From Bacteroidaceae bacterium (GTDB lineage Bacteria > Bacteroidota > Bacteroidia > Bacteroidales > Bacteroidaceae), in NCBI GenBank assembly GCA_028707655.1, contig JAQWAN010000103.1, positions 1 through 7,394 of the forward strand: DNA of 7,394 nt, read 5' to 3'. The translations under genes were made by a program, and so were the position numbers. The notes under the pieces are model-generated. The model saw only the letters and a program-made list of their open reading frames with translations. It was not told the DNA's origin and made no database searches. The number at the start of each line of letters is the position of its first letter. Position 1 is the stretch's first letter. Shown here one piece after another: positions 5,437 to 7,394 of this stretch.

Positions 5437-7394
5437 TTAGAACTGTAGAAGGATCATAAAGCGAAGACCGTCTTTATTGATTCCTGGGTGATTTAGATAG
5501 CTCAAACGACGTACATAATCGACATGTAACAATTTGAAAATGTTATGAATACCAAAGGTGACCTCCATATAGGGGTCATTTGGATCCATCACATAAGAGG
5601 TTTGCTGTCCGTTACGCGTAGGAAAGCGAAAGAGCTCGCTGTCGTTGTCGTGAACAAAGGGATTATTCTTATCGGTTAGACTACCATATAACATTTTGAA
5701 ACCAAAGAACTCACGTAGTTTGAGTTTCTTGAGCAGGGGAATACGGTTAAAGAGCTTACCATTCATGGTATACGCAATGTCTAACGAAGCGAAACGGTCG
5801 TTTAAGAACTCTAGGTTATTAATCAAACTAAAGGTTCCACGTTGCGTTATGTAGGAGAGATTGGCTTCTGGCATAATCAACAGTGGAAAGGGTACCTTAT
5901 CCCATTGTATACCTCCTTTGATGGTGAAATCAAGATTTCCCCAAGAGGAGAGCCAAAAACGTTTATAGATACTCGCCTGGGTTAAGTTGAACGCATAGTT
6001 ACCACCAAATGCCTTTACGCCAAGGGTATGAGAGGCGGTAAAGACGGGGGCATCAAACGTTACCGGTATTCTACGCTGCTTGGTGTTGATAAAGGTCTCA
6101 CCAGGCGCATAACGCACTTCAAACATAGCATCGGTGGTGTTCATGCTCTGCACCATTTGCCCTGCGGAAGTGTTGCGAATATATTGTAACTGTCCGGTAG
6201 GTTCATCCACGGTATTACGAAAACGCAGTAGTGTGGAAAAGCCGACTTGTGTTTCGCGCTCATAGGCTAAGGAAAAATTGCGCAGATAGGACATCTGGTC
6301 TACGGTGGTGGTCTTAAAGCCTACAAACACATTATCCTTGTCGGTCTTTAAAAATTTATCCGTAGGAGAGAATACATCGTACTGATAGGAGGCCGTGATA
6401 TTATTTTTAGGAAACTCACGGGCTAAATATTCTTTCTTATCGATAGAATACTCCACTTTTCCTTGGTATTTCATACGTTTATCTTTGAAACCATAGGCCA
6501 CATAACCACTAAAGAACCAATGTGGATTAAAATTAGCAGTGGTTAAGGCACTAGCACGCAGACGAAAACCATCTACAAAATTATTACCTATCATCGTATT
6601 GATGGGACCAATATCTACTTTATTTGGCTTATCGTGTGCAGCTGTTTCTACAAAATTCTCAATAAATGCACGCGCCACAAAGATAATGGTCTTAAACCCT
6701 GGGGTATTTTCAAGCTTTTTCATCAACAGACTCACGGTATTTTCTTTATTGGTAAGCGGCACATCGCGTTTCTGATTCCAGAAACTATCGTCGCGCATCA
6801 TGGCACTAGGCTGACGGACGGTTTTTGCTTTTCCTTTGAAGAGCTGCTGAGGCAGTTCTTGGAATAAATAGTCGGTATAACGGGTCACACGCCGCACTTG
6901 CATACCTTGCATACCTTTACTAAGGTGGAGCTCGGCTAACATATCATCGGTTTTAAGTACCCATTCGCCATTATCAAGCTGCGTATATTCTTGTAAGATA
7001 TCTAGGTTTTCAACAAAATTGATACCTGTTTTCTTGGGTAGGTTCATGGTACATTTCACCACTTGATACGAAGAATCGTTCAACACATAAAGATGCCCTG
7101 TAAAACCAAAATCTTGCGAGTTTTGTGGTACAAACGAGAGGTGAATACAGGAGCGTTTATCTACCTGCAGGGTATCCATGATATAAAATTTATAAAAGGA
7201 GATTGCGGAGGTAGAAGAGATAGGACTCACAAAACGGGTCTGCAGTAAACGGATGTTATTGTCGTAGATATCAATGTCTGAAAACACATCTTTCAATACG
7301 GTGGTCAAGATATCTCCTGTGGAGAAGAAATCGCCTATACCATCGGATTGTACACCATTGATAATGGTTTTTTCCGATTTAGGATCTTTACGGT
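5437..7394 (-). CDS. DUF5686-family outer-membrane beta-barrel protein, C-terminal part (5' end outside window)
   Basis: The reading frame is open from the window edge to the stop at 5437, giving about 652 residues of a protein whose family is usually around 800-850. The missing N-terminus would normally hold a signal peptide and a carboxypeptidase-regulatory-like domain. Visible features fit DUF5686: a region like FYKFYIMDT, then SFVPQNSQDFGFTGHLYVLN about 90 residues into the visible part, and a long C-terminal half of alternating strands rich in aromatic residues (for example WFFSGYVAYGFKDKRMKYQG and GGNYAFNLTQASIYKRFWLS) ending in phenylalanine, as outer-membrane barrels do. The function is unknown; the family is found in Bacteroidota and assumed to lie in the outer membrane. 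The TTG at 7308 is not the start, because family-like sequence (INGVQSDGIGDFFSTGDI) continues upstream of it in frame. The family call is from memory of sequence character, so fairly but not fully sure. It is a separate transcript from nqr. Confidence 0.78.
   Translation of the reverse strand, partial: RKDPKSEKTIINGVQSDGIGDFFSTGDILTTVLKDVFSDIDIYDNNIRLLQTRFVSPISSTSAISFYKFYIMDTLQVDKRSCIHLSFVPQNSQDFGFTGHLYVLNDSSYQVVKCTMNLPKKTGINFVENLDILQEYTQLDNGEWVLKTDDMLAELHLSKGMQGMQVRRVTRYTDYLFQELPQQLFKGKAKTVRQPSAMMRDDSFWNQKRDVPLTNKENTVSLLMKKLENTPGFKTIIFVARAFIENFVETAAHDKPNKVDIGPINTMIGNNFVDGFRLRASALTTANFNPHWFFSGYVAYGFKDKRMKYQGKVEYSIDKKEYLAREFPKNNITASYQYDVFSPTDKFLKTDKDNVFVGFKTTTVDQMSYLRNFSLAYERETQVGFSTLLRFRNTVDEPTGQLQYIRNTSAGQMVQSMNTTDAMFEVRYAPGETFINTKQRRIPVTFDAPVFTASHTLGVKAFGGNYAFNLTQASIYKRFWLSSWGNLDFTIKGGIQWDKVPFPLLIMPEANLSYITQRGTFSLINNLEFLNDRFASLDIAYTMNGKLFNRIPLLKKLKLREFFGFKMLYGSLTDKNNPFVHDNDSELFRFPTRNGQQTSYVMDPNDPYMEVTFGIHNIFKLLHVDYVRRLSYLNHPGINKDGLRFMILLQF

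Noticed and set aside
6539..6867. Two overlapping plus-strand open frames within the DUF5686 gene
   Set aside because: Antisense to a continuous beta-barrel reading frame, with no family resemblance and no start context of note.

Overview
The window reads as chromosomal DNA of a low-GC member of the Bacteroidota, most likely the order Bacteroidales. The reasons are a complete-order Na+-translocating NADH:quinone reductase (Na+-NQR) operon with Bacteroidales-like proteins, a neighbouring DUF5686-type outer-membrane protein (a family essentially confined to this phylum), weak or absent Shine-Dalgarno sequences on several genes, and a TAnnTTTG-type -7 promoter element. All supported genes lie on the minus strand, so the biological reading direction is from high to low coordinates.

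Layout in transcription order. (1) 7394-5437: the 3' two thirds or so of a DUF5686-family outer-membrane beta-barrel gene, cut off at its 5' end by the window edge. (2) 5410-5370: a clear minus-strand intrinsic terminator just after it. (3) 5436-5097: a 340-base gene-free gap that also holds a probable promoter for the next operon. (4) 5096-1: nqrA, nqrB, nqrC, nqrD, nqrE and the first 122 codons of nqrF, separated by gaps of only 7 to 36 bases and therefore almost certainly one transcript.

The six Nqr subunits form an inner-membrane pump that oxidises NADH, reduces quinone (menaquinone in Bacteroidales) and exports Na+. The cofactor sites can be read in the sequence: the NqrF [2Fe-2S] cysteines at 70, 76, 79 and 111, the paired intramembrane cysteines of NqrD (31, 114) and NqrE (26, 119), and the FMN-carrying threonine motifs of NqrB (SGAT) and NqrC (SGGT).

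The standout feature is in nqrC. Its product carries an N-terminal rubredoxin-like domain with the C-x2-C-x12-C-x2-C spacing of the rubrerythrin tail domain, fused in frame ahead of the single membrane anchor. By the positive-inside rule this iron site would face the cytoplasm, which suggests an additional one-electron site on the NQR complex. This is the observation most worth following up. The rest of the operon looks orthodox.
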